DNA of 51,083 bases from an uncultured Bacilli bacterium (GTDB taxonomy: Bacteria > Bacillota_I > Bacilli_A > RF39 > UBA660): the NCBI GenBank assembly GCA_944371995.1, contig CALVYD010000011.1, forward strand, positions 1-51,083, written 5' to 3'. The notes beneath the pieces were generated by a model that was not told where the DNA came from, searched no databases, and worked only from the letters and a program-made list of their open reading frames with translations. Below are positions 25,025 to 32,610 of this stretch, in pieces; the stretch's first letter is position 1; the number at the start of each line of letters is the position of its first letter. The position numbers and the translations under genes are program-made.

Positions 25025-25729
25025 ATGAAGGTAGCGTGGAAAGTTTTTAAGGTTGTTGTTATAGTAGTGCTTTTTTTAGTTTCTGTATTTTTTCTTTATA
25101 AAGGATATTTAGTTTATTTTAAGTATCATATTCGAAATTTTCAGTATATTCCTGTACAAGGAGAAAAAGCTATTCTTACTAGTAAGGAGTGCAGTTTAAG
25201 TCTTGGTGATTTTTCTATCTGTCTTCCTGATAGTTTTTCTTTAGATGTTGATAAGACTTATGTGAAAGATGGTATTAGTTATTTTGATTCTTTTGGACAT
25301 GTTATTATTAGTGTTGTGCGTGATAATGATTTAGAAGCTGATATTCGGCGAGTAACTGAAGATACAGATGAAGATTTTAGTAGAGTTATCAATCGATATC
25401 AAATTTATAATTTGATGGATATATTACATTATTTAGATGAGCATATGAATGATTCTATTAGTGTCTTATCTTCTGTTTCTGATATTCAAATGTCATATAT
25501 TAGTAAAAAGTTAGTAGATGCTAATCTTCCCAATGGAGATGTTTATTATTTATCTGGAAATTATCAGGGATATCTTGTTAAGCAATCTCGTAATTATTAT
25601 ATTTATATTTATCATGATGATAAAATCTATGAGTTTACTTTTTTAAATTCACCTAGTGATACTGATTATTTTAATGATGATATTGTTCTTGATATTTTAA
25701 GTAGTGTGCGTTTTAAAGTGGAAATTTAG
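25025..25729 (+). CDS. Membrane-anchored protein of unknown function, paralogue A
   Basis: 234 residues: a single N-terminal hydrophobic helix (about 8-28), then a soluble, predicted outside, acidic and Tyr-rich domain. It is clearly paralogous to the gene at 26369: shared blocks are GDFSICLPDSFSL versus GNFSVCVPEDFSL, MDILHYLDEH versus LDVLHYLEEH, and YYLSGNYQGYLVKQSRNYYIYIY versus the equivalent (both with G-x-YQGYL-x-KQ then NYY). Both keep two Cys near residue 50-62 that could form a disulfide. ATG 25025 is preferred over GTG 25016 because AAGGTG (25013-25018) lies 6 bases upstream. No known family is recognised. Confidence 0.75.
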   Translation: MKVAWKVFKVVVIVVLFLVSVFFLYKGYLVYFKYHIRNFQYIPVQGEKAILTSKECSLSLGDFSICLPDSFSLDVDKTYVKDGISYFDSFGHVIISVVRDNDLEADIRRVTEDTDEDFSRVINRYQIYNLMDILHYLDEHMNDSISVLSSVSDIQMSYISKKLVDANLPNGDVYYLSGNYQGYLVKQSRNYYIYIYHDDKIYEFTFLNSPSDTDYFNDDIVLDILSSVRFKVEI

Positions 25730-25741
25730 ATTAATATGTAA

Positions 25742-25747
25742 TATAAT
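25742..25747 (+). promoter_or_regulatory. -10 box upstream of the GNAT gene
   Basis: TATAAT at 25742-25747 predicts a start of transcription near 25754. That makes ATG 25802 (after AAAGGA 25787-25792) a better start than ATG 25769, which would have almost no leader. Confidence 0.45.
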
Positions 25748-25801
25748 AGGTCAGAGGCGAAGAGATGTATGGAGTTTTATCCAATTAAAGGACAGTTACA
25801 A

Positions 25802-26314
25802 ATGAAAAAGGTAGAACCTACGAATGAGAAGGATTTATGGTTACTTCATCATTTAACGATGGATGAAGATGTCTATCTTAATCCTCTCAAAGTAGAAGCA
25901 GAGGAAAGACAAGGTTTTCTTTGGAATTTAGAAGAAGAGACGTTTTTAAATTTAGGATATTTGGAACATGATGAGTTATATGGTTCTGCTTTTTCTATTT
26001 ACTATGGAGATTTTCCTATTGGCTTTTTAGATATTTCTGGTATTTTGTATACGCCAAATTCCTCTTATGTTGATTTTTCTTATGCTTTAATAAAAGAAGC
26101 TAGAGGACATGGATATATGCGGGATACGTTACGTATGGTTAGTGATGATATTTTAGGTAATAGAGTATATTGCCTTGATTTTTGTGAATGTTTTATTAGT
26201 CCTTTTAATCCAAATAGTATTAAGGTTGCTTGTGCTGCTGGTTTTTCTAGAGATACTACGCGAGAAGAGAGTAAAAATGCCATTTTACATTGTTATACAA
26301 AGAAAAGAAAATAA
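25802..26314 (+). CDS. GNAT-family N-acetyltransferase
   Basis: 170 residues. The acetyl-CoA binding region of the GNAT fold is recognisable as YALIKEARGHGYMRDTLRM (the R/Q-x-x-G-x-G/A loop as ARGHGY) and the closing strand as ISPFNPNSIKVACAAGF, typical of RimJ/RimL-like acetyltransferases (N-x-x-S followed by GF). The acceptor is unknown. Start 25802 is preferred because of its RBS and the promoter position; ATG 25769 would add 11 residues. It lies between two paralogous membrane protein genes and ends in its own terminator. Confidence 0.8.
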   Translation: MKKVEPTNEKDLWLLHHLTMDEDVYLNPLKVEAEERQGFLWNLEEETFLNLGYLEHDELYGSAFSIYYGDFPIGFLDISGILYTPNSSYVDFSYALIKEARGHGYMRDTLRMVSDDILGNRVYCLDFCECFISPFNPNSIKVACAAGFSRDTTREESKNAILHCYTKKRK

Positions 26315-26338
26315 TTTGCTTTCTTTTCTTTTTTCTTT
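26299..26338 (+). terminator. Intrinsic terminator enclosing the GNAT stop codon
   Basis: AAAGAAAAGAAA (26299-26310) pairs with TTTCTTTTCTTT (26320-26331), followed by T-rich sequence. The stop TAA 26312-26314 is in the loop. The stem is almost all A-T. Confidence 0.7.
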
Positions 26339-26363
26339 GATATAATGATATCATAGGAGAGGG
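26338..26363 (+). promoter_or_regulatory. Extended -10 promoter and RBS of paralogue B
   Basis: TGATATAAT (26338-26346) is an extended -10; AGGAGAGGG (26355-26363) precedes ATG 26369. Confidence 0.6.
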
Positions 26364-26368
26364 TATAG

Positions 26369-27055
26369 ATGAAGAGTGATGCTAAGAATATTAAACTTAT
26401 TATATGGTTACTTATTTTTGTTTTTGTTGCTTATTTAATTTGCAAAGTGTTTATTGTATATTTTGAATATAGGATAACAACGGATCCGGTTATCGCTTTT
26501 CGTGATACAATTACGTTAAAAATAAATAAGACTTGTGATTATACCTTTGGCAATTTTTCTGTTTGTGTTCCCGAGGACTTTTCTTTGCTTAATGTAGATG
26601 AAGATGTTATTGGCTATACAGATTCGCAAAACCGTTTCGTTTTAGCTGGTGAAGTACAAGGAAATTTTGATGATGATATTTTGTCAATCGATGATAAAGT
26701 AGATGTTTTGGAGTTTAAGAAAAAGTATCAATTTACTTCTACGTTAGATGTATTACATTATTTAGAAGAACATCAAGATGAGGATTTTAATTTATTTTCT
26801 AAAACTTCTGATGTGAGGTATTATTATATTATTTGGAATTTGGTAAATGATTTGTTACCTGAAGGAGAGTTATATTATATCGAAGGAGATTATCAGGGTT
26901 ATCTTATCAAGCAAAAAAATAATTATTATTTCTATTTCTATGATGATAATGGTAATAAATATCATATTTCGTTTGGTAATTCTGGTTTAGATGATGATTA
27001 CTTTGATGATGATAATATATTTTCTTTTCTTGGAAGCATTCGTGTGGAAGACTAA
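26369..27055 (+). CDS. Membrane-anchored protein of unknown function, paralogue B
   Basis: 228 residues with one N-terminal hydrophobic helix (about 9-31) and a soluble acidic, aromatic-rich domain. It is paralogous to the protein at 25025 along its whole length (C-x8-C-x-P-x-x-FSL block, D-x-LHYL-x-EH block, YQGYL-x-KQ block). The C-terminal third is rich in Asp (LDDDYFDDDN). The family is not recognised. It has its own promoter and a terminator that covers its stop codon, so A and B are controlled separately. Confidence 0.75.
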   Translation: MKSDAKNIKLIIWLLIFVFVAYLICKVFIVYFEYRITTDPVIAFRDTITLKINKTCDYTFGNFSVCVPEDFSLLNVDEDVIGYTDSQNRFVLAGEVQGNFDDDILSIDDKVDVLEFKKKYQFTSTLDVLHYLEEHQDEDFNLFSKTSDVRYYYIIWNLVNDLLPEGELYYIEGDYQGYLIKQKNNYYFYFYDDNGNKYHISFGNSGLDDDYFDDDNIFSFLGSIRVED

Positions 27056-27072
27056 TTAGTCTTCTTTTTTTT
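27047..27072 (+). terminator. Intrinsic terminator enclosing the stop codon of paralogue B
   Basis: GAAGACT (27047-27053) and AGTCTTC (27058-27064) with an AATT loop, then eight T. The stop TAA is 27053-27055. Confidence 0.85.
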
Positions 27073-27170
27073 CCGTAATTTCCCATTTTTTTATCAAATA
27101 GTTTTCATAATACTATTTTATACTGGTAGCATGAAAGGAGGATATGATAGAAAAATTGTTCATTGGAAAA

Positions 27171-27191
27171 TAATTTCCCATAATTTCCCAT
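27171..27191 (+). repeat. Overlapping direct repeats TAATTTCCCA, 10-base period
   Basis: Two copies of TAATTTCCCAT overlap by one base (27171-27181 and 27181-27191); a third copy is at 27076-27086. A 10-base direct repeat places both copies on the same DNA face, the usual form of an OmpR-family operator. The nearest such regulator is encoded directly downstream. Binding is inference. Confidence 0.5.
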
Positions 27192-27398
27192 AATTATTTA
27201 ATAATTCTTACACATTTATGCGATATAGTTATATTGTCAAGAGGAGGATGATAGATAAGAAAAAAATAGAAAACAGATTTAAGATTATTAATATTTATTT
27301 TATATAGATTTGGAAAGGATGGATGTGGATTAAGAAAATAAAAAAATATCATTAAAGGAGGCGATGCCCGTAAGGTTATAGAAGAATTCAGGGAATAG

Positions 27399-27419
27399 TG
27401 TTATACTATTGGTAGGTGG
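27399..27419 (+). promoter_or_regulatory. Extended -10 and RBS of the response regulator gene
   Basis: TGTTATACT (27399-27407) and AGGTGG (27414-27419), 5 bases before ATG 27425. If this promoter is used the leader is very short, so a more distant promoter is also possible. Confidence 0.45.
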
Positions 27420-27424
27420 TTAAT

Positions 27425-28087
27425 ATGTATACAATTTGTTTTGTTGAAGATGAAATTGACTTATCAAACCTTATTCGGACCTATTTAGAACGTTCTGGTT
27501 ATCAAGTTGTTTCATTTACCAAAGGACGCGATGCGATTGATTATATCGGTAAGAAAGCTGATCTTTGGATACTGGATATTATGTTAGGAGATGATGTCAA
27601 TGGCTATGATATAATCAAAGCTATCCGGGAGCAAGATAGCAATGTACCTGTGATTTTTACTTCCGCAAGAGATCAAGATTTAGATAAAATCTTAGGATTA
27701 GAATTAGGTAGCGATGATTATATTACAAAACCATATTCTAGTAAGGAATTAGTCTTACGTGTAGATAAAATTTTAAAAAGAGTATATAAAGATACTTCAA
27801 AGCAATTAATTAAATATGATGATTATACAATTGATGTTGATAAACGTGTTGCTTTCGATCAAAAAGGAAAAGAAATTAAACTTACAACTTTAGAATTTGA
27901 CTTGTTGTTGTTATTTGTTCAAAACAAAAATAAATGTTTTTCAAGGGAAGAAATACTTGATTCCGTTTGGGGAAAAGATTATTTTGGAACCGATAGAGTA
28001 GTGGATGATTTAGTAAGAAGACTTAGAAAAAAGATGCCTTTGCTTAATGTTAGTGCAGTTTATGGATACGGGTATCGCTTATCATGA
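27425..28087 (+). CDS. OmpR/PhoB-family response regulator
   Basis: 220 residues. Receiver domain (1-115): acidic pocket VEDE (7-10), phosphorylated D51 in WILDIML, T/S switch at 79-80 and K102 in ITKPYS. The C-terminal winged-helix DNA-binding domain (about 125-218) has LTTLEFDLLLLFVQNKNKCFSREEILD, shortened here to TTLEFDLLLLF, and the GYGYR end. It overlaps the kinase gene by 4 bases (ATGA). ATG 27425 is chosen over GTG 27416 because AGGTGG overlaps the latter. Third-position base choice (more C and A endings) differs from the T-ending neighbours, hinting at separate ancestry. The regulated genes are unknown. Confidence 0.93.
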   Translation: MYTICFVEDEIDLSNLIRTYLERSGYQVVSFTKGRDAIDYIGKKADLWILDIMLGDDVNGYDIIKAIREQDSNVPVIFTSARDQDLDKILGLELGSDDYITKPYSSKELVLRVDKILKRVYKDTSKQLIKYDDYTIDVDKRVAFDQKGKEIKLTTLEFDLLLLFVQNKNKCFSREEILDSVWGKDYFGTDRVVDDLVRRLRKKMPLLNVSAVYGYGYRLS

Positions 28088-29358
28088 AATTTAGAAAAAC
28101 AAAACTAAGTCATCAATTAATTGTTTTAATCGGTATAGCGTTTGTTATTTTATTTATTTCCTTAGGTGTTATTCTTCCCAAGATGTTAATACCAGTAGCC
28201 GAAAAAAATATTTATACTTACTTAAGTGAACCCTTAAAATTTGTAGGTAATAATCGTATCGATAAATCCTTGCTGAATACAGAAGTTGCTTATATTTATA
28301 TTGTAGATGATACTATGACAACCAGTGAAAATATACAACAAGTAATTAACATCAGTGATACTGATAAATTATTATCCTATATTAAAGATGATTATGGTAA
28401 ATTTAACTATAATCATGATACTTACTACTACTATACAATTACCAAAGATAAAATTACTAAAGTTGCTATCTCAAATGATAGCTATATCAACGAAACAAAA
28501 GCCGCAATTTTAAGTGCTATCTTTCCAATAGTTTTATCTACTTGCTTATTAATTGGTTTACTTCTTGTTATTTGGTCTTCCTTTATTGTTAAGAAGATTG
28601 AAAAATTAAAAGATAAGATAGATCATATTGATAACCAAGATTATAATCATAATATTAATTTTGAGATTGACGACGAGATTAAATCACTTGCTTTAGCAAT
28701 CGAAGATATGCGTATTTCTTTAATTAACCAAGAAGAATATCGCAATCAAATGTATCAAAATATATCACATGATTTTAAGACACCTCTCACCGTTATAAAA
28801 TCATATATTGAAGCTGTTGAAGATAATGTTGAAGATAGTAATACCGCACTTCGGGTTATCAAACAGCAAACCGATAAATTAGAACAAAAAGTACACTCAC
28901 TTCTTTACTTAAATAAACTTGATTATCTTAAAAATTCTAAAAATATCGAGTCTAAATTAGTCGATATAGGGCAAATTATTACTATTGAAGTCGAAAAATT
29001 TAAGTTTCATAGAAAAGAAATTAATTTTGTTACGGATATTGATAAAAAGTCAAAGTATTATGGTACTATGGAACATTGGGAAACCATTTTTGATAATTTG
29101 CTTTCGAATTTTATGAGATATGCCAATACTACTATTAAAATTACTGCTAAACAAAACAAACTCGTCCTTTATAATGATGGTGAACACATCGATGATAATC
29201 TTCTTGAAGGAATCTTTACTCCGTTCCGAAAGGGAATCAAAGGAGAGTTTGGTCTAGGTCTTTCGATTGTTAAAAAGACTCTTAATATTATGAATTATGA
29301 TATTACAATTAAAAACGAGAAAAAAGGTGTATCCTTTATTATAAAAAGAAATTCTTAA
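28084..29358 (+). CDS. Sensor histidine kinase
   Basis: 424 residues: two membrane helices (about 11-33 and 139-167) around a small outside sensor domain, a HAMP linker (about 168-216), a dimerisation domain with H229 in NISHDFKTPL, an N box TIFDNLLSNFMRYA and a G2 box FGLGLSIVKK. It is predicted to phosphorylate the response regulator encoded just upstream. The outside domain is Tyr/Asp-rich and not recognised. The stop codon lies in the terminator hairpin at 29345. Codon choice resembles that of the regulator gene. Confidence 0.93.
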   Translation: MKFRKTKLSHQLIVLIGIAFVILFISLGVILPKMLIPVAEKNIYTYLSEPLKFVGNNRIDKSLLNTEVAYIYIVDDTMTTSENIQQVINISDTDKLLSYIKDDYGKFNYNHDTYYYYTITKDKITKVAISNDSYINETKAAILSAIFPIVLSTCLLIGLLLVIWSSFIVKKIEKLKDKIDHIDNQDYNHNINFEIDDEIKSLALAIEDMRISLINQEEYRNQMYQNISHDFKTPLTVIKSYIEAVEDNVEDSNTALRVIKQQTDKLEQKVHSLLYLNKLDYLKNSKNIESKLVDIGQIITIEVEKFKFHRKEINFVTDIDKKSKYYGTMEHWETIFDNLLSNFMRYANTTIKITAKQNKLVLYNDGEHIDDNLLEGIFTPFRKGIKGEFGLGLSIVKKTLNIMNYDITIKNEKKGVSFIIKRNS

Positions 29359-29376
29359 AATAGAATTTCTTTTTTT
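29345..29376 (+). terminator. Intrinsic terminator enclosing the kinase stop codon
   Basis: AAAGAAATTCT (29345-29355) pairs with AGAATTTCTTT (29362-29372), then T's. The stop TAA 29356-29358 is in the loop. Confidence 0.8.
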
Positions 29377-29401
29377 GGTTATAGTAATAGTAGGTGATTT
29401 T

Positions 29402-30181
29402 ATGCGTGTCTTAATTACAGGAGCTGCTTCTGGTATTGGTTATCAAGTAGGAGTTATGCTTGCAAGACGTGGACATTTGGTGTATATGACTTGTAGAAGT
29501 GTTGCAGAAGTGTACTTGCTTCGTGAAAAGTTAAAGAAAGAAATGGTGTTTGCTAGATGTTTTAAGTTAGATCTATTAACTGATGATATTCGTATGGTTG
29601 ATTATTTAGATATTGATTGCCTATTTAATCATGCTGGTATTGGTACTGCTGGTAGTATTTTGTATATGAGTGAAGATAGTCTGCGAGATATTTATGAAGT
29701 TAATTTTTTTCGCTCTTTCTTGTTATTAAAGAAAGTATATCGACATATGGTAGATATGCGAATACAAGGTAAGATTTTTGTTACTTCTTCTTTACTTGGT
29801 ATGTTTCCGATGCCTTTTTTTGGAGTATATGGTTCTAGTAAGTCAGCAATTTCACAGATTGTTAAAACATTGCAGGAAGAGGAGAAAGTATTTCAACATG
29901 GCATTTCTTTTTGCCTGGTAGAGCCTGGTGCTTATGCTACAGGATTTAATCAGGTTATGATTGATTCACAGGAAAAGTATGTAGAGTCGTCCTTTTATAA
30001 GAAATTTTTATCTATGCATCCTTATCAAAGAAAGTTGTTTTTGTTACTTGAATCTAAAAAAATAGAAAAGTTAGCTTTAAAAATAGTATTAGAAATGGAG
30101 CGAAAAAAAACGAAGAAGATTCTTCGCATACCATGGATACAAGGTTTCTTTTTAAAAATATATAATTTTTTCTTACGTTAA
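29402..30181 (+). CDS. Short-chain dehydrogenase/reductase
   Basis: 259 residues. NAD(P)-binding TGAASGIG (6-13), NHAG (76-79, the usual NNAG), catalytic Ser in VTSSLLG (129-130) and YGSSK with Y143 and K147. This is a classical SDR active site. The substrate is not predictable; the basic C-terminus (MERKKTKKILRIPWIQGFFLKIYNFFLR, shortened: RIPWIQGFFLKIYNFF) could bind the membrane. ATG 29402 follows TAGGTGAT at the correct distance; the earlier in-frame start at 29375 lies before this RBS. Its end overlaps the convergent gene at 30178 by 4 bases. Confidence 0.9.
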   Translation: MRVLITGAASGIGYQVGVMLARRGHLVYMTCRSVAEVYLLREKLKKEMVFARCFKLDLLTDDIRMVDYLDIDCLFNHAGIGTAGSILYMSEDSLRDIYEVNFFRSFLLLKKVYRHMVDMRIQGKIFVTSSLLGMFPMPFFGVYGSSKSAISQIVKTLQEEEKVFQHGISFCLVEPGAYATGFNQVMIDSQEKYVESSFYKKFLSMHPYQRKLFLLLESKKIEKLALKIVLEMERKKTKKILRIPWIQGFFLKIYNFFLR

Positions 30182-30489
30182 TTTATTTTTTTCTTTAACG
30201 TTTTTCCTTTTGTTGCAACTCGCTTTATACTTCCTTCATCTAAATAGCTATATCCTCCAATTAATTCGCCGTCAGGAATATCTGGATATTGATTTGCAAT
30301 ATCATAGGCACGGTCTAGTGCTTCTTCTTTTCCTGTAGGCACTTCTTTTTTGTCATCACGTACCCAGTGGCCAAATATATTTCTATATAGAGGGACGTTT
30401 TCTTCTACTATTATTGATTGTTGTCTATATTCTCCCTTTTGTTTTATTAAATATAGACGATTTATATTTCCTTCATAATTTTGTTTCAT
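30178..30489 (-). CDS. Hypothetical protein, 103 residues
   Basis: A small soluble basic protein without a recognised family. It is rich in charged and aromatic residues (LYRNIFGHWVRDD) with a GYSYLDEGSIKRVATKGKTLKKK end. Start ATG 30489 is chosen because AGGAGA (30495-30500 on this strand) is 5 bases upstream; the frame extends further but without RBS. A minus-strand TATAAT is at 30511-30516. It is convergent with the SDR gene. Confidence 0.65.
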   Translation of the reverse strand: MKQNYEGNINRLYLIKQKGEYRQQSIIVEENVPLYRNIFGHWVRDDKKEVPTGKEEALDRAYDIANQYPDIPDGELIGGYSYLDEGSIKRVATKGKTLKKKIN

Positions 30490-30558
30490 AGTTTTCTCCT
30501 TTGTATTGTTATTATACTTAAAAAAAGTCATTTTGTATAGAAATAGCGAAAAAAAGTA

Positions 30559-30587
30559 TTGAAAAACTAAATTTTATTTGTTATAAT
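30559..30587 (+). promoter_or_regulatory. Strong promoter of tRNA-Met
   Basis: TTGAAA (30559-30564), 17 bases, extended -10 TGTTATAAT (TATAAT 30582-30587). Best promoter match on this side of the window, as expected for a stable RNA gene. Confidence 0.75.
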
Positions 30588-30606
30588 CAATTTGTCGCAG
30601 GTAAAT

Positions 30607-30683
30607 GGCGATGTAGCTCAGCTGGCTAGAGCGTCTGGTTCATACCCAGAAGGTCGTGGGTTCGATTCCCTCCGTCGCTACCA
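30607..30683 (+). tRNA. tRNA-Met (CAT anticodon), elongator type
   Basis: 77 bases including encoded CCA. Acceptor GGCGATG/CGTCGCT, D arm GCTC...GAGC, anticodon stem TCTGG/CCAGA with loop TTCATAC (CAT), variable AGGTC, T arm GTGGG/CCCTC with loop TTCGATT. It closely follows the Bacillus elongator tRNA-Met pattern. The second T-stem pair is T opposite T, and the first acceptor pair is G-T. A CAT tRNA could also be lysidine-modified tRNA-Ile, but the overall sequence favours Met. Confidence 0.92.
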
Positions 30684-30693
30684 ATAAGAATTT

Positions 30694-30717
30694 ACTCAGG
30701 AATACCTGAGTTTTTTT
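30694..30717 (+). terminator. Intrinsic terminator of tRNA-Met
   Basis: ACTCAGG (30694-30700), loop AATA, CCTGAGT (30705-30711), then six T. Confidence 0.9.
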
Positions 30718-30743
30718 GTTTTCCACGACCTTCTTATATTTAG

Positions 30744-31049
30744 TTATATATAAAAGATAGGACTTGTTGATGATGTATTAGTAGTGGTATTTGTAGTAGG
30801 AGATGCTTTTATCTCTTCTGGTTGGACAGGATCTTCTTTTAGAGAATCTGCAATCTTAAAAATTGTTTTAGCATTGTTTACGATAGGTTTTATCTGATAA
30901 ACAATGGGAATGGCTTGGTTGATTACACCTAATGTTTTTTGTGTTCCTTCTAGTAAAGTAGCCCATTTTATAGATTTTAATGAAGAAAGTCCTTTACTTA
31001 ATAAGCTTACTTTTGGTGTAGCAGTCATCAGATAAGGGTTTGGATACAT
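30744..31049 (-). CDS. VrrA/YqfQ-like protein
   Basis: 101 residues. The central segment IKWATLLEGTQKTLGVINQA followed by IPIVYQIKPIVNNAKTIFK matches the conserved core of the VrrA/YqfQ-like family of Bacilli (YqfQ of Bacillus, VrrA of B. anthracis). The C-terminal part is Thr/Ser/Asn-rich low complexity. The function is not established. AGGTG lies 5 bases upstream of ATG 31049. Transcribed divergently from pilC. Confidence 0.7.
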   Translation of the reverse strand: MYPNPYLMTATPKVSLLSKGLSSLKSIKWATLLEGTQKTLGVINQAIPIVYQIKPIVNNAKTIFKIADSLKEDPVQPEEIKASPTTNTTTNTSSTSPIFYI

Positions 31050-31104
31050 ATCATCACCTCTTAGTTTAATATATGTAAATTGTATGAAAATGTTAATTAA
31101 ATTA

Positions 31105-31133
31105 TTTTCAAAAAAAATATGTTATGATATACT
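31105..31133 (+). promoter_or_regulatory. Promoter of the pilC-pilD-dnaB group
   Basis: TTTTCA (31105-31110), 17 bases, TATACT (31128-31133); overlapping it is an extended -10 TGTTATGAT (31120-31128). Confidence 0.5.
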
Positions 31134-31159
31134 TATTAAAGAATAGGGAGTGATGTACG

Positions 31160-32599
31160 GTGAGTTTTGCGCCTAAACTTGGAAAACCAAAAAATAATTC
31201 ATTTTTTAAACCCGTTGAAAAGACTTCTGCACCTAAATCTAATGCTTCAGGTGATGAGTCTTCTCGTACTGTGAAAGAAAAAAAGAGCTTATTTAAGAAA
31301 AAAAAGAAGCAAGATGATTCTATGGCTTCTTTAGATGAGTTTAAAACTAATACCAATAATCAAAAACAAGTAGAAAAAGCTCCAGATAGACCACTTATAA
31401 AATATCGATATGTTATTGTTAATGCCATGGGTAAAAAAGAAAATGGTACCTTTGAAGCGGAAAATGAGACAGAAGTTAGAAACTTCTTATTATCGCAAGA
31501 TTATGAAGTTATTTCTATTAAAGTTCGTCCGGCTTACGATATAGATATTAATGATTACTCTAAGATGAAAGTAGGTGAGTTATCTTTTTCACTAACTCAG
31601 CTTTCTACTTATATTAAGTCGGGAATTCCTTTGGTTGATGCTGTTAAAATTTTGGCAAAGCAAGCAACGAAACCTGCTTCTAAAAAAGCTTTCCAGAGAC
31701 TTGTTTATGAGCTTTTAAAAGGCGAAAGTTTATCAAATGCGATGATGAAACAGGAGAAAGTGTTTCCTAAGTTATTAATAAACATGGTTAAGACTGCTGA
31801 AATGACTGGTGATTTACCATCTATTTTGGATGATATGGCAGAATATTATACTTCTATGGAAAGAACTCGTAAGCAAATGACTAGTGCTATGACATATCCG
31901 GTTGTTGTACTTACGGTTGCTTTTGCTGTTTTGATATTCATGCTTACTTATCTAGTACCACAATTTGCTTCTATGTTTGAAGAAAATGATGCAGAGTTAC
32001 CTGCTATTACGCTTGCAGTATTAGGTGCCAGTGATTTTATTAAGAATAATTATATTATTCTGATTATTGCCATTTTGGGTCTTGTTATTGGATTTATTGT
32101 AGCATATAAGAAAGTAGTTGGTTTTCGTACTGCAGTTCAGACATTTTTGATGCATGTTCCGGTTGTAAAAAGTATTATTATTTATAGTGAAGTTGCCAAT
32201 TTTACGAAGACGTTTGCATCTTTAATTAACCATGGCGTCTTTATTACAGATAGTATGGAGATTTTGTCTAAGATTACCAATAATGAGGTCTATAAGCGGA
32301 TTATTAATAAAACTTTACACAATTTAGGAAAAGGAAATTCTATTTCTGAGTCATTCCGTGGAGAATGGGCATTTCCAGTTGTTGCTTATGAAATGTTAGT
32401 TACTGGTGAATCTACTGGACAACTGGGACTTATGATGGAGAAGGTTGCTGATCACTTTCAAGCTTTGCATAAATCTGTTATCGATCAGTTAAAGAGTTTG
32501 ATGGAGCCGTTAATGATTTGTGCTTTGGCTGGTGTAGTTGGTATTATTCTTTTATCAATTGTAGAACCTATGTTTTCTATTTATGGACAAATACAGTAA
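31160..32599 (+). CDS. pilC: Type IV pilus / type II secretion inner-membrane platform protein (PilC/GspF/ComGB)
   Basis: 479 residues, start GTG after GGGAG (9-base spacing). The first 75 residues are Lys/Ser-rich and predicted cytoplasmic and disordered. A small ASNEN-like domain (KYRYVIVNAMGKKENGTFEA) follows, then two T2SSF repeats (about 130-250 and 335-455) each with the four-helix layout, for example LSTYIKSGIPLVDAVKIL and FASLINHGVFITDSMEIL, and three membrane helices. This is the platform on which the PilB ATPase acts. It lies 10 kb away from pilB and is followed after 11 bases by the prepilin peptidase gene. Confidence 0.94.
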   Translation: MSFAPKLGKPKNNSFFKPVEKTSAPKSNASGDESSRTVKEKKSLFKKKKKQDDSMASLDEFKTNTNNQKQVEKAPDRPLIKYRYVIVNAMGKKENGTFEAENETEVRNFLLSQDYEVISIKVRPAYDIDINDYSKMKVGELSFSLTQLSTYIKSGIPLVDAVKILAKQATKPASKKAFQRLVYELLKGESLSNAMMKQEKVFPKLLINMVKTAEMTGDLPSILDDMAEYYTSMERTRKQMTSAMTYPVVVLTVAFAVLIFMLTYLVPQFASMFEENDAELPAITLAVLGASDFIKNNYIILIIAILGLVIGFIVAYKKVVGFRTAVQTFLMHVPVVKSIIIYSEVANFTKTFASLINHGVFITDSMEILSKITNNEVYKRIINKTLHNLGKGNSISESFRGEWAFPVVAYEMLVTGESTGQLGLMMEKVADHFQALHKSVIDQLKSLMEPLMICALAGVVGIILLSIVEPMFSIYGQIQ

Positions 32600-32610
32600 G
32601 GAGGATAATT

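Larger units (their letters stand above)
27073..27424. other. Gene-free stretch with repeats before the two-component operon
   Basis: About 350 bases without a convincing gene. It holds three copies of TAATTTCCCA(T) (27076-27086, 27171-27181, 27181-27191), several strong Shine-Dalgarno-like sites followed by very short frames (AAAGGAGG near 27134, GAGGAGG near 27241, AAAGGAGG near 27355), and near its end an extended -10 TGTTATACT (27399-27407). The SD sites may be remnants of lost genes or of small peptides; nothing longer than 20 codons is visible. Confidence 0.5.
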
